Shown: positions 1 to 10,560, counted from the stretch's first letter. The stretch is 64,000 nt of DNA from Chloroflexota bacterium (GCA_013112575.1 JABFGG010000002.1:310001-374000); one strand, 5' to 3'. A program made the numbers and translations. Notes: generated from the sequence alone by a model not told the origin.

Positions 1-185
1 ACCGTTTATCCACCGTGCGTAATGCCGATGTAGTGCTGGTTATCAACGAAGGTAAGATCGTTGAGCGCGGCACACACGATGAACTCCTCGCTGAAGACGG
101 TCTGTATGCCGAGCTTTACAATCGTCAGTTCTACGTCCCACCGCAGGAAGCTGAAACCACTCCTGAATTAGCTGCTGGTGACTAA
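1..185 (+). CDS. ABC transporter ATP-binding protein, C-terminal end (partial)
   Basis: Only the last ~60 codons are in the window, and the reading frame enters from the left edge. The visible part begins [11 protein letters not shown], the H-loop end of an ABC ATPase domain, and continues [17 protein letters not shown], the signature that closes the nucleotide-binding domain of exporters of the MsbA/LmrA type. A short Pro/Glu/Thr-rich tail of about 20 residues ends at TAA. In exporter half-transporters this domain sits on the cytoplasmic side and couples ATP hydrolysis to substrate movement. The substrate cannot be told from this fragment. An inverted repeat follows the stop by 11 nt, so this looks like the last gene of its transcript. 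Confidence 0.9.
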   Translation, partial: RLSTVRNADVVLVINEGKIVERGTHDELLAEDGLYAELYNRQFYVPPQEAETTPELAAGD

Positions 186-196
186 GTGAATAACTT

Positions 197-246
197 GTAG
201 GGGCGGGTGGCGAAGCTCGCATTGCTTAAACCCGCCCCTACGTTTT
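197..246 (+). terminator. Long inverted repeat / likely terminator after ABC transporter
   Basis: GTAGGGGCGGGT (197-208) and ACCCGCCCCTAC (230-241) are perfect 12-nt inverted arms around a 21-nt loop, followed by GTTTTC. It can serve as a terminator for the ABC gene. The GTAGGGGCG...CGCCCCTAC style resembles dispersed REP-like elements, and a related CGCCCCTAC arm occurs near 30761. Confidence 0.6.
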
Positions 247-334
247 CAGGATGCATTCATTAACTTTTGCAAGATCTTCCTCAATCCTCCCCTCCTAATT
301 TCTGTTCCCTGATTCCTTCTCCCTCTTACTTCAC

Positions 335-363
335 TTGACAAATCCCTACCGCGCCTGTATGCT
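335..363 (+). promoter_or_regulatory. Candidate sigma70 promoter in proS leader
   Basis: TTGACA at 335-340, a 17-nt spacer and TATGCT at 358-363. The -35 is a perfect consensus and the -10 matches 4 of 6. Predicted transcription starts near 370, about 175 nt before proS, and would run straight into the terminator at 417-437. The product would be either a ~65-nt RNA or an attenuated proS leader. Confidence 0.45.
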
Positions 364-416
364 TTTGCACGATGAAAATTATCACCATTTCCAAGATTTA
401 TTTTCCCGCCCCTAGC

Positions 417-437
417 CCGGCCTTCGGGCCGGTTTTT
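417..437 (+). terminator. Intrinsic terminator in proS leader
   Basis: CCGGCC (417-422), tetraloop TTCG and GGCCGG (427-432) are followed directly by TTTTT. This is a compact, perfect hairpin with a U-tract. It lies between the candidate promoter at 335-363 and proS. Confidence 0.75.
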
Positions 438-490
438 ACGCGTGCCATGGGGTAGGTGGCCTGCAAATGCAGGCAATCTTTGATGTTTAC

Positions 491-522
491 ATGCCCCGAT
501 GTATTTCGGGGCATCTTATTTT
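491..522 (+). terminator. Second terminator-like hairpin just before proS
   Basis: ATGCCCCGA (491-499) and TCGGGGCAT (506-514) form a 9-bp stem with a 6-nt loop, followed by CTTATTTT. It ends about 10 nt before the proS ribosome-binding site (GAGGAG at 531-536). It could be a terminator, or an attenuator acting on proS. Confidence 0.6.
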
Positions 523-545
523 AAGGAACATGAGGAGAACGTTTT

Positions 546-2306
546 ATGCGAATGAGTCAAATGTTCGGCCAGACCTTGCGAGAGGCCCCAGCCGATGCTG
601 AGGTGGTCAGCCACCAGTTATTGGTGCGCGCCGGTTTTATCCGCCAATTGGGTGCAGGCATTTATACGCTGATGCCCTTGGGGATGCGTACCACCGTCAA
701 GGTCGAAACCATTTTGCGTGAAGAGATGAACAGGATCGGCGGACAGGAGATCTTCATGCCGGTTGTGCATCCTGCCGAACTCTGGAAGGAAACCGGTCGC
801 TGGTACAAGATTGGTGATGAAATGAGCCGTTTCCACGACAAGAACGGTCGTGACATGGTGCTGGCTATGACCCATGAAGAGGTTGTAGCTGATCTGGTAC
901 GTAAGGACATCCAATCCTATCGCCAGTTACCGCGCATGGTTTATCACCTGCAAACCAAGTGGCGCGACGATCCTCGCCCGCGTGCTGGCCTTATCCGTGT
1001 ACGCGAGTTCACTATGAAGGACAGCTACACGCTCGACAAGGATGAGGAAGGGCTTGACAAGCAGTATCGCGCCCACTACCAGGCTTACTTCGATATCTTT
1101 AACCGTTGTAGCCTGCCTGTCATCGCTGTTGGCGCCGACGTAGGTATGATGGGTGGCAGTCTGGCCCATGAGTACATGTATCTCACGCCCATTGGTGAGG
1201 ATACCTTGTTGCTCAGTGACTGCGGCTACAAGGCCAATCGCCAGATTGCGTTGTTCAAAAAACCGGAGCCGGAAGCTGAAGACGCACTCGATGTGGAGAA
1301 AGTCGCCACCCCTGACGTTGCTACTATCGAAGCCCTGGCAGAATTCCTGGATATCCCCAAATCCCGCACAGCTAAAGCCGTGTTCTTGATGGCTACATTC
1401 TCGGAAGAAAAGAAAGATGTTGAAAAGTTGGTCTTTGCCGTGGTGCGTGGTGATATGGACCTCAACGAAACCAAGTTGATGAATGCTGTCAAGGCAAAGG
1501 AATTGCGTCCCGCCCATGATGAAGAGATCGCTGACGTGGGAGCCGTGGCTGGCTATGCTTCCCCCATTGGCATTAACAAGGAAAAAATCATTCTGGTTGT
1601 GGATGACCTCATTCCCAACTTGCCCAATCTTGTGGCTGGCGCTAATGAAGCTGGTTTCCATCTGCGCAACACCAACTATGGCCGGGACTACGAGGCTGAG
1701 ATCGTGGCCGACATTGTTTCTGCCGAAGAGGGCTATCTTTGCCCGAAGTGTGGCGAACCCATGCAGGCCCAACGCGGTGTGGAAGTCGGCAATATCTTTA
1801 AACTGGGCACGGATTTCACCGTTCCCATGGGGGGCAACTTCCTGGACGAAGACGGCAAAGAGAAGCCAGTCATTATGGGTTCTTATGGCATCGGCAGTGG
1901 CCGCCTGGTGCAGTCGGTTGTAGAAGAACATAACGATGAAAATGGCATCATCTGGCCCATCTCCGTTGCTCCATACCACGTACACCTTGTGGGGCTACGC
2001 GGCGGCGAAGAAGCCGCAGCCAAACTCTATGATGAGCTTGAGGCTGCGGGCCTGGAAGTCTTATATGATGACCGCGACGAATCTCCCGGTGTTAAATTCA
2101 AGGATGCCGACCTGATCGGTGTTCCTATCCGTATTACGGTCAGCAAGCGTTCATTGGAAGAAGGTAGCACTGAGTTTAAGCTGCGCCGCGAGGATGATCG
2201 CCAAAAGGTTGCTTTGGAAGACACAGTTGCTAAAGCCCTGGAATATAAAGCCACGCTGGAAGCAGAAGTTGCTTCGACCGTGGTTGAGATTCCTTACGAA
2301 GATTAG
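546..2306 (+). CDS. proS: Prolyl-tRNA synthetase
   Basis: Charges tRNA-Pro with proline in the cytoplasm. The 586-aa protein is of the bacterial type. The class II catalytic core begins at the N-terminus (LREAPADAEV, then GMRTTVKVE and the motif-2 segment WRDDPRPRAGLIRVREF near residues 138-155). A YbaK-like editing insertion spans roughly residues 230-390 and removes mischarged alanine. Motif 3 (GSYGIGSGRLVQS) lies near residue 445, followed by the anticodon-binding domain from about residue 470 (WPISVAPYHVHLV). Length fits the long ProS form with the INS domain. The start is set by GAGGAG 9 nt upstream. Two hairpins precede the gene, which suggests leader control. The stop is TAG, so TAG works as an ordinary stop here. 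Confidence 0.97.
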   Translation: MRMSQMFGQTLREAPADAEVVSHQLLVRAGFIRQLGAGIYTLMPLGMRTTVKVETILREEMNRIGGQEIFMPVVHPAELWKETGRWYKIGDEMSRFHDKNGRDMVLAMTHEEVVADLVRKDIQSYRQLPRMVYHLQTKWRDDPRPRAGLIRVREFTMKDSYTLDKDEEGLDKQYRAHYQAYFDIFNRCSLPVIAVGADVGMMGGSLAHEYMYLTPIGEDTLLLSDCGYKANRQIALFKKPEPEAEDALDVEKVATPDVATIEALAEFLDIPKSRTAKAVFLMATFSEEKKDVEKLVFAVVRGDMDLNETKLMNAVKAKELRPAHDEEIADVGAVAGYASPIGINKEKIILVVDDLIPNLPNLVAGANEAGFHLRNTNYGRDYEAEIVADIVSAEEGYLCPKCGEPMQAQRGVEVGNIFKLGTDFTVPMGGNFLDEDGKEKPVIMGSYGIGSGRLVQSVVEEHNDENGIIWPISVAPYHVHLVGLRGGEEAAAKLYDELEAAGLEVLYDDRDESPGVKFKDADLIGVPIRITVSKRSLEEGSTEFKLRREDDRQKVALEDTVAKALEYKATLEAEVASTVVEIPYED

Positions 2307-2313
2307 AGGCTGA

Positions 2314-3198
2314 ATGCAAGTTGCTCTGGCTTTAGGTGGTGGGGGTGCTAAAGGTATCGCCCACATCGGCGCTCTGCGTGTATTGGAGCGTGAAGGCATT
2401 CAGGTAAGCGCTATCGCGGGCACCAGCATCGGCGGATTGATCGCCGCGGTTTATGCCGGTGGTTATTCTGCCGACGAAATGTTGGATCGTTTCCAGGAGA
2501 TTGACCAAAGCCGCCTGTTCACCCGCAGTCCAAGCGATGGTCCCAGTCTCTTGGGTGTGGCTGGAATCTCTGAAGTGCTCACCGACTTTTTGGGCAAGCG
2601 CACCTTTGATGAATTGGAGATTCCATTAGCGCTGACTTCCGTTGACCTTCACACTGGCATGGAAGTAGAACTCACTCAAGGCCGCGTTTTGGATGCTGTC
2701 CTGGCTACGATCGCCGTCCCCGGCATTTTCCCACCGCAACAAATTGGGGATTATGCCCTGATTGATGGCGGCATCAGCAACCCGGTGCCTGTTGAGTTGG
2801 TGAGTTCTTTGAAGCCCGACCTGCCTGTCGTTGCTCTACTCTTGCATATGCAAAGGGAATCAAAGCGCCACATGCCCGATCCCAACTTCTTTGGGCCTTT
2901 GCCTATCTTGCAGCGCATCACGCGTTTGCGGGTGGCTCAGGCCTTCAACATCTTTATGCGCTCCATCGCCATCAGCGGACAGGCTCTTTCTGATTTACGT
3001 TTAGAATTGGAAAAACCTGATCTGGTCGTCCGCATCGATACCACGGACATTGGTTTTTTGGACCGCGTGGAGGTTCCCGAACTGGCTAAGCGTGGTGAGA
3101 CTGCTTTGGAAGATGCTATGAGTGAAGTGCATCAGTTATTGAGTTGGCCGCGGCAGTTGGCTCGCCGCGTTGGCCTTACTCATATTTTTGATAGGTGA
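2314..3198 (+). CDS. Patatin-like phospholipase (RssA/YlbK type)
   Basis: A 294-aa serine lipase-type hydrolase of the bacterial patatin family. The N-terminus carries the glycine-rich oxyanion segment GGGGAKG (residues 8-14). The nucleophile elbow is GTSIGG, with Ser38, and the catalytic aspartate is in IDGG (about Asp151). The family uses a Ser-Asp dyad to cleave acyl esters of phospholipids. No signal peptide or membrane segment is evident, so it is probably cytoplasmic or peripherally membrane-associated. It starts 7 nt after the proS stop and is followed 3 nt later by a small membrane protein gene, so it belongs to a tight co-directional run. The physiological substrate cannot be inferred. 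Confidence 0.9.
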   Translation: MQVALALGGGGAKGIAHIGALRVLEREGIQVSAIAGTSIGGLIAAVYAGGYSADEMLDRFQEIDQSRLFTRSPSDGPSLLGVAGISEVLTDFLGKRTFDELEIPLALTSVDLHTGMEVELTQGRVLDAVLATIAVPGIFPPQQIGDYALIDGGISNPVPVELVSSLKPDLPVVALLLHMQRESKRHMPDPNFFGPLPILQRITRLRVAQAFNIFMRSIAISGQALSDLRLELEKPDLVVRIDTTDIGFLDRVEVPELAKRGETALEDAMSEVHQLLSWPRQLARRVGLTHIFDR

Positions 3199-3201
3199 AC
3201 T

Positions 3202-3438
3202 ATGGATGGTTATCGTCGCGATTTGCGTAAATATGCCCGCCAGACTAATGCGCAGCTTTTTATTGGTTTTTTTGTATTGCTGCTCATTGTGGGCATCGGC
3301 CTCATCTATTTATTCTATGGACTTGCTGGAGCCATTTCTGGCATCATCTGCGCAATTGCTGCTTTGTCCCCTTTAGTGCTCATCTGGCTTGCCCTAATTG
3401 GAATCGATTGGATCGTGAAACGTGCCAATGAAGAATGA
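3202..3438 (+). CDS. Small two-helix membrane protein
   Basis: 78 aa, no recognised family. A charged N-terminus (MDGYRRDLRKYAR) precedes a hydrophobic helix at about residues 19-42 and a second at about 46-70, ending in a short basic/acidic tail (IVKRANEE). It begins 3 nt after the patatin gene and overlaps the start of the next hydrolase gene. It is therefore almost certainly co-transcribed between two lipase/esterase-type enzymes and may be a membrane partner for one of them. That link is inference from position only. Confidence 0.75.
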   Translation: MDGYRRDLRKYARQTNAQLFIGFFVLLLIVGIGLIYLFYGLAGAISGIICAIAALSPLVLIWLALIGIDWIVKRANEE

Positions 3439-4096
3439 ACCCCAAGCAGTTGAACTGGGGGATTGGGTCCTCAAGGTCCATGAGCCGGAAGGCCCCGGCC
3501 CCCATCCCGTCATCATCATGAACCACGGCTGGACGGGTAATGAGGACGTCATGTGGATCTTTGGGGCGCGTTTGCCCAAAGAGACCTTGTTGATCGCCCC
3601 GCGTGCTCCTTATGTCTCCAACCATTCTGATTACGGTGGCTATAGCTGGGTCGATGATCCTACCGGCAATTGGTCCTCACTGGACGATTTCCGCCCCGCC
3701 GTCGCTGCCCTGGACCAATTGTTGGATGACCTTGCTGGTCAATACAATGGCGATTTCAGCCAGGTTGGTCTGGTGGGCTTCAGCCAGGGAGCCGCGCTAT
3801 CTTATGCCTATGCTTTACTCCACCCAGACCGCGTTTCCAAATTGGCTGGTCTGGCAGGCTTTTTGCCGGAGCGCTGTGAAGCCGAAGTCGCTAAGCGCCC
3901 CCTGGTGGGTAAACCTATCTTGCTTGCTCACGGTCGTAAGGATGAAACCGTGCCTCTAGAAATGGCCGAGATAGCTGCCGAGATGATGAAGAAGGCAGGC
4001 GGTGACATGCGCCTCTGTGTGGATGATGTGGGTCACAAATTGGGTAGCAGTTGCTTCCGAGAGCTAAAAGCCTTTTTCTCTAATGCGTCTATATAA
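3428..4096 (+). CDS. Alpha/beta hydrolase (carboxylesterase / dienelactone hydrolase-like)
   Basis: 222 aa from ATG 3428; a GTG two codons upstream (3422) is the alternative start. The fold has an oxyanion region NHGWTG, the nucleophile elbow GFSQG (serine near residue 119), the acid in HGRKDETVP and the histidine in DVGHKLG, in the order typical of the phospholipase/carboxylesterase family. Such enzymes hydrolyse short acyl esters or lysophospholipids in the cytoplasm. The start overlaps the stop of the preceding small membrane protein gene by 11 nt, which implies translational coupling. It closes the proS-patatin-membrane protein run. An AT-rich gene of opposite strand follows. Confidence 0.88.
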   Translation: MKNEPQAVELGDWVLKVHEPEGPGPHPVIIMNHGWTGNEDVMWIFGARLPKETLLIAPRAPYVSNHSDYGGYSWVDDPTGNWSSLDDFRPAVAALDQLLDDLAGQYNGDFSQVGLVGFSQGAALSYAYALLHPDRVSKLAGLAGFLPERCEAEVAKRPLVGKPILLAHGRKDETVPLEMAEIAAEMMKKAGGDMRLCVDDVGHKLGSSCFRELKAFFSNASI

Positions 4097-4128
4097 ATAA
4101 GGATTTTTAGGAATTGATTGCTGGTTTT

Positions 4129-5139
4129 CTAATTGTAGACTACTGCTGGTTCAACAGTATTCTGTGATTGCTCTACCAAAGAAAGTACATGGATCGAATT
4201 TCTTATACAGTTATTTGAATCGTAATTTGTGTAAACAAAGATTCTCTTTCCTTCATATTGGGTCTCAAAAAATGTTATGCCTTTTGGAGGGGCAGTCAAG
4301 GAGAACAAGTTTACTTTTTTGCCAGCAGCGTCGCTCAAAGGAATCCGTAAGCTCTTTTTATTCTCCATGGTGTATTTACAGCATTGAGTTAATACATCGG
4401 TCCAAGTAGTTACTCTAACTATAGTTGAATCGGGTAACAGTAGGGCCGAAGGTTTTGTACCCGTAGCTGATGCTATATTAGATAATCGAGTAAATTCTTC
4501 TATATGTAGGCTGCTTTCCTCGGTTGAAGCATTTGCCTCATTATTTTTTTCACTAATTATTGATTTTTTGTTTCTTGCCAATTCAAGTTGAACTGAGCTC
4601 ACTTCACTCTTTAATTGATTTACCTGTTGCAATAGGTCTTGGACATTATTTTCATTGGGCCAATATCGAGCTGCATCAAGTCTTTGCACAAGATAGCCTG
4701 CGACTTCTACTAGATTGTCATTAGCAAGAGATAGTTGTCTAGTAGGGTCATTTTTCCCTGGTTGGAAATCATTGAAGTGTAACCAATTTACTCCATCTGT
4801 TAGAAATACATCTTGAACCCCTGCAGAAAAAGCATACCTAACAAGAGATAAAAATGTTTCCTGTTTTAATAAATCAGCCCCTAATTTCTTTGCCTCAATA
4901 ATGATTTTTATTTCTTGGTCAAAATCGAATAATGCATAATCGACTCTGCCCTGGTTAATTGGTTTCTCTATCTCAACCATAAAGGGGTTAGCTGTATCCC
5001 ATCCAAGAGCTCTGATTACTGGATCGATTAAAACAGCGCGAGTCGAGGATTCATTGGATTGTAAAGAGTTACTATAAATTTTTGAGGCTTCAAATATTTG
5101 GGTAAAAATTTCGGCAAGATTTGATAAAGGGCTTCGCAT
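4129..5139 (-). CDS. Orphan type I restriction HsdR N-terminal-like nuclease domain protein
   Basis: 336 aa from ATG 5139; the frame is open to a TTG at 5181 but lacks a better ribosome site there. Residues roughly 40-150 match the HSDR_N type domain: VIRALGWDTANPF, then the PD-(D/E)XK pieces VDYALFD and IIIEAKK, followed by YAFSAGVQDVFLTDGVNW. This is the nuclease half of type I restriction R subunits. No helicase follows, and no HsdM or HsdS gene is adjacent. A polar region (about residues 160-210) with LNQLKSEVSSVQLELARNKK looks coiled-coil. The C-terminal ~100 residues are unrecognised. The gene is clearly more AT-rich than its neighbours and opposite in strand, which suggests recent acquisition. 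Function may be defence or DNA repair; not determined. Confidence 0.8.
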   Translation of the reverse strand: MRSPLSNLAEIFTQIFEASKIYSNSLQSNESSTRAVLIDPVIRALGWDTANPFMVEIEKPINQGRVDYALFDFDQEIKIIIEAKKLGADLLKQETFLSLVRYAFSAGVQDVFLTDGVNWLHFNDFQPGKNDPTRQLSLANDNLVEVAGYLVQRLDAARYWPNENNVQDLLQQVNQLKSEVSSVQLELARNKKSIISEKNNEANASTEESSLHIEEFTRLSNIASATGTKPSALLLPDSTIVRVTTWTDVLTQCCKYTMENKKSLRIPLSDAAGKKVNLFSLTAPPKGITFFETQYEGKRIFVYTNYDSNNCIRNSIHVLSLVEQSQNTVEPAVVYN

Positions 5140-5144
5140 AATAA

Positions 5145-7325
<2,181 letters not shown>

Positions 7326-7331
7326 CCCGTG

Positions 7332-7360
7332 TTGACACTTTACGGGCACTGGGCTACACT
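7332..7360 (+). promoter_or_regulatory. Strong sigma70 promoter for the alpha-oxoamine synthase gene
   Basis: TTGACA (7332-7337), exactly 17 nt, TACACT (7355-7360). Expected start near 7367, giving a 5' leader of ~28 nt that contains GAGGAG (7381-7386) 8 nt before ATG 7395. It begins 7 nt after the ligA stop. Confidence 0.75.
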
Positions 7361-7394
7361 TCGTTGATTGCATTTTGCGCGAGGAGAAAGACAT

Positions 7395-8606
7395 ATGGTA
7401 GTGCAGCTTAAGGATGATGCTGTTGTAAAACGCATAAACGCTATGGTCGAGCGTATTGATGGTATGAAAGCCCACGACCATTATTATTACAATCAACCTG
7501 TCTCAGAGTTGAGTGGCGGTTCACGCGTGATCGTTAAAGGCCGTGAGATGGGCATGTATGCCTCGTACAGCTATCTGGGATTGATCGGTCATCCCCGCAT
7601 CAATAAAGCTGCCAAAGACGCTATAGATAAGTACGGTACGGGCACTCACGGTGTGCGCACCCTGGCTGGTACGCTTGAAGTCCATAACGAGCTTGAAGAA
7701 ACTATTGCCAATTTCCGCAATACAGAAGGCGCTATCACTTATTCATCCGGCTATGTCACCAACTTGACAGTTATTTCCACTTTGATGGGCCGCGATGATT
7801 ACGTCATTTCCGATAAATTGAACCACGCCAGCATTGTCGATGGCTGTTTGATGTCGGGCTCCAAATTCGTGCGTTTCCGCCATAATGACATGGATCACCT
7901 TGAACAACGTCTGCAACAGGCTCCCTCAGACGTTGCTAAGTTGGTTGTCGCAGACGCCGTCTTCAGCATGGATGGGGATGTCATTGACTTCCCCCGCCTG
8001 GTTGAATTGTCCAAAAAATATGGCGCCTGGTTGATGATCGATGAGGCCCATTCCCTTGGTGTGCTGGGTGAGACGGGTTGCGGTATCGAAGAACACTTTG
8101 ACATGCCCGGTACGGTAGACATCAAAATGGGCACTTTGAGCAAGACTATCCCATCAGTGGGTGGTTACGTGGCGGGTAGTGAAGACATGATGACCTATCT
8201 CCGTCACACCAGCCGCGCTTATATTTTCTCGGCTGCTCTTCCACCGGCCCAGGCTGCCGCTGCCAACGAAGCTTTCAAGATCATTCAGGATGAGCCCTGG
8301 CGCGTGGAAAAACTGCGCGCTAATGCAGACCAATTCATCAATGGTCTCAAGAATTATGGCTTTGATACTTTACAGACTGAAACGGCCATCGTCCCTGTCG
8401 TTTGTGGCAAGGACGAAGTGGCCTACGAGTTGACCCGCCAGGCCCAGCAGAAGGATGTCTTTGTGTTGCCTGTGGTTTCACCTGCCGTCCCCGAGAAGCT
8501 GGCCCGCTTGCGCGCAACGGTCACCGCTGCCCACGAAACCGAAGACATTGATTATGCCATGTCCGTCATCGCCGAAGCTGGCAAAGCAATGGGCGTGTTG
8601 AACTAA
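7395..8606 (+). CDS. Alpha-oxoamine synthase family PLP enzyme (KBL / BioF / serine palmitoyltransferase-like)
   Basis: 403 aa fold-type I PLP enzyme that condenses an amino acid with an acyl-CoA and releases CO2. The start is ATG 7395 with GAGGAG 8 nt upstream; the longer frame from 7368 would place this site inside the gene. Visible landmarks: YSYLGLIGHP near residue 60, GTGTHGVRTLAGT near 80, the His stacking region LNHASIVDG, the cofactor Asp in MIDEAHSLGVLG, and the Schiff-base lysine in GTLSKT (Lys250). These are shared by 2-amino-3-ketobutyrate CoA ligase, 7-keto-8-aminopelargonate synthase and serine palmitoyltransferase. The N-terminal ~45 residues ahead of the core favour a lipid-type (SPT-like) member, but no sphingolipid or biotin genes are adjacent to decide. 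Confidence 0.85.
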   Translation: MVVQLKDDAVVKRINAMVERIDGMKAHDHYYYNQPVSELSGGSRVIVKGREMGMYASYSYLGLIGHPRINKAAKDAIDKYGTGTHGVRTLAGTLEVHNELEETIANFRNTEGAITYSSGYVTNLTVISTLMGRDDYVISDKLNHASIVDGCLMSGSKFVRFRHNDMDHLEQRLQQAPSDVAKLVVADAVFSMDGDVIDFPRLVELSKKYGAWLMIDEAHSLGVLGETGCGIEEHFDMPGTVDIKMGTLSKTIPSVGGYVAGSEDMMTYLRHTSRAYIFSAALPPAQAAAANEAFKIIQDEPWRVEKLRANADQFINGLKNYGFDTLQTETAIVPVVCGKDEVAYELTRQAQQKDVFVLPVVSPAVPEKLARLRATVTAAHETEDIDYAMSVIAEAGKAMGVLN

Positions 8607-8627
8607 TAGGAATTACAATCTTAGGAG

Positions 8628-8659
8628 AAGCCTGGGCATCACATTGCTCAGGCTTTTTT
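8628..8659 (+). terminator. Intrinsic terminator
   Basis: AAGCCTGGGCA (8628-8638) pairs with TGCTCAGGCTT (8645-8655), an 11-bp stem with one mismatch, loop TCACAT, then TTTTT. It ends only 5 nt before the next start codon at 8664, so the rlmI-like gene has no room for a normal ribosome site after it. Confidence 0.85.
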
Positions 8660-8663
8660 ATTC

Positions 8664-9857
8664 ATGACTGAACTTACACTTACTCTCAAAACTGGCCGCG
8701 AAAAATCTCTGATGCGCCGCCATCCCTGGGTATTCTCAGGAGCCATTCAATCATTGGGTGGCGAGCTACAATCAGGGGAAACGGTTCGTATCATTTCTTC
8801 CACCGGTGAGTTTTTAGGCAAAGCAGCCTTCAGTCCCAATTCCCAGATCCGGGCACGTGTCTGGACGTGGCAGGAGGAAACAGTTGATGAGGCTTTTTTC
8901 CGGCGACGGATTGAAACCGCGTTAGATACTCGCAAAGAACACCCTGGCTTAATTAATACCAATGCAATGCGTCTTATCCACGCCGAATCAGATGGCTTGC
9001 CTGGATTGGTCGTTGACCAATATGGCGATGTGCTTGTTATGCAAACCCTTTCGGCTGGTATTGAACACTGGCGCGAGGTTATCGCGGATGCATTGCTTGA
9101 ATTTTCCGGAACTAAAGCGATCTATGAACGCGCTGACGCCGATGTGCGTGAACTGGAAGGTCTTCCCATCCGCAAAGGTTGGATACGCGACCAGGCTGAT
9201 CTCCCGCTTACGATTCTGGAAAACGACCTGCAATTCTATGTGGATATTGAAGCAGGCCACAAGACCGGCTTTTATCTGGACCAGCAGGCCAACCGGGCTG
9301 TTGTGCGTAGTCTGGCTGCTGGCAAAGAAGTACTGGATTGTTTTGCTTTCTCAGGTGGTTTTACGCTCAATGCGCTCAAGGGCGGTGCCAGCCACGTAAC
9401 GGCAGTTGATTCTTCTGCCAGTGCTTTGGATTTAATTCAGCGTAATCTGGAACTCAATACTCTGCCAGATGATAAGGTGGAGTTAGTTCAGGCCGATGTC
9501 TTCAACTACTTGCGCACCCTACGCGACAGTCGTCGCCAATTTGACATGATCATCCTCGACCCACCCAAGTTTGCCCCCACGCGTGCCCATGCTGACAAAG
9601 CTTCTCGCGGTTACAAAGACATCAATTTGCTGGCCTTAAAGCTGTTGCGCCCCGGAGGTTTGCTGGTTACCTTTTCCTGTTCGGGCGGTGTGGATGCCGA
9701 CCTTTTCCAGAAGATTGTCGCCGGGGCTGCCCTGGATGCGGGTGTGAACGCCACTATCGAGCGGCATTTATCTCAGGATGTTGACCACCCGATTGCCCTC
9801 AACTTCCCGGAGGGCAGCTATCTCAAAGGCCTGGTCTGCCGCGTGGCTAGCGGTTGA
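8664..9857 (+). CDS. rlmI: Class I SAM-dependent rRNA methyltransferase, RlmI-like
   Basis: 397 aa. The N-terminal PUA RNA-binding domain (residues 1-75, RHPWVFSGAI) is followed by an intermediate domain and a Rossmann methyltransferase domain starting near residue 205 (TGFYLDQQANR, then DCFAFSGGFTLNAL as motif I). The catalytic region has DPPKFAP and FSCSGG, as in RlmI, which methylates C5 of a cytosine (C1962 in E. coli) in 23S rRNA. Length and order fit that family; paralogues such as RlmL/K differ. ATG 8664 comes 5 nt after the T-run of a terminator and has no Shine-Dalgarno, so translation may be leaderless or read-through dependent. Its 3' end overlaps the converging gene by 11 nt. Confidence 0.88.
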   Translation: MTELTLTLKTGREKSLMRRHPWVFSGAIQSLGGELQSGETVRIISSTGEFLGKAAFSPNSQIRARVWTWQEETVDEAFFRRRIETALDTRKEHPGLINTNAMRLIHAESDGLPGLVVDQYGDVLVMQTLSAGIEHWREVIADALLEFSGTKAIYERADADVRELEGLPIRKGWIRDQADLPLTILENDLQFYVDIEAGHKTGFYLDQQANRAVVRSLAAGKEVLDCFAFSGGFTLNALKGGASHVTAVDSSASALDLIQRNLELNTLPDDKVELVQADVFNYLRTLRDSRRQFDMIILDPPKFAPTRAHADKASRGYKDINLLALKLLRPGGLLVTFSCSGGVDADLFQKIVAGAALDAGVNATIERHLSQDVDHPIALNFPEGSYLKGLVCRVASG

Positions 9858-10560
9858 CGTAAGCTTCCAGTCCTTCTGAGATCAACAGCAGCCAGAAGCG
9901 ATTGGCTGCATCCTGGAATAAAGCTGCTGATTCCCAAAACTTTAACGCTGCTGGGATCTTGTACAGCCCATTGCCTGTATCACAGAACAATTCCACATTC
10001 TCCATAGCCTCTTCCCAGGCATCTCCGCTGCTCACCAACTGATCATGAATTTGTGTCCCATTGCTGGGTGGTGTTATCCCATCGACCTGGATCAGGTGCG
10101 CCTGCATCGCCAGATTGTCCGCCGATAGGCGTCCATCACATAACACGCTGTCATTGTCCTCAGAAGCTTGCAGTATTTCCCCATCCCGCTTGGCGATCTC
10201 GAGAATGGCCTCGAGTATTGGGGCTATCTCATTGGCGTAGCTGACCAGATTTTGGCTTTGCGTGTCAGCTGGGGGAGCCGCGGGCACTTCTGCGGGGGGC
10301 GGTGGCGTAGGGAAAGCGGTTACCGTTGGAACAAATGTTGGTATCTGGGTTGGGCTAGGCTCAGGTTCAGAAACCTGCTCCACCTCCACTGGTGCTTGTG
10401 TTGACTCCGGCTCGTTGGCTTGCCCTACTTGCACAGGGGGATTGTTATTGGCTGGGTCGCCTGCATTCCCCAGGGCTGATAAGAACAAAAAGCCCACACA
10501 ACATACGACCACCATGGCGACTGCGCCGCCGCCAAACCACAGCATATTTTTCTGGTTCAT
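9847..10560 (-). CDS. Membrane-anchored protein with Pro/Thr-rich linker
   Basis: 237 aa from ATG 10560, chosen because AGAGGA lies 6-7 nt upstream; an ATG at 10584 is possible. One N-terminal hydrophobic segment (VAMVVVCCVGFLFL, ~residues 10-28) anchors the protein. About 75 residues rich in Pro, Thr, Glu and Val follow, with runs such as FPTPPPPAEVP, a typical extracytoplasmic spacer. The C-terminal ~130 residues are a helical globular domain with two cysteines (VLCDGR and LFCDTG) that could form a disulfide. I do not recognise the family. It converges on and overlaps the RlmI-like gene by 11 nt. The tmRNA gene lies behind it. Confidence 0.75.
   Translation of the reverse strand: MNQKNMLWFGGGAVAMVVVCCVGFLFLSALGNAGDPANNNPPVQVGQANEPESTQAPVEVEQVSEPEPSPTQIPTFVPTVTAFPTPPPPAEVPAAPPADTQSQNLVSYANEIAPILEAILEIAKRDGEILQASEDNDSVLCDGRLSADNLAMQAHLIQVDGITPPSNGTQIHDQLVSSGDAWEEAMENVELFCDTGNGLYKIPAALKFWESAALFQDAANRFWLLLISEGLEAYVNR

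Noticed and set aside
246..476. 76-aa minus-strand frame in the proS leader
   Set aside because: It covers a promoter and a terminator of the plus strand and has low-complexity basic sequence without family features.
927..1985. 352-aa minus-strand frame inside proS
   Set aside because: Antisense shadow of proS; no ribosome site and no recognisable protein.
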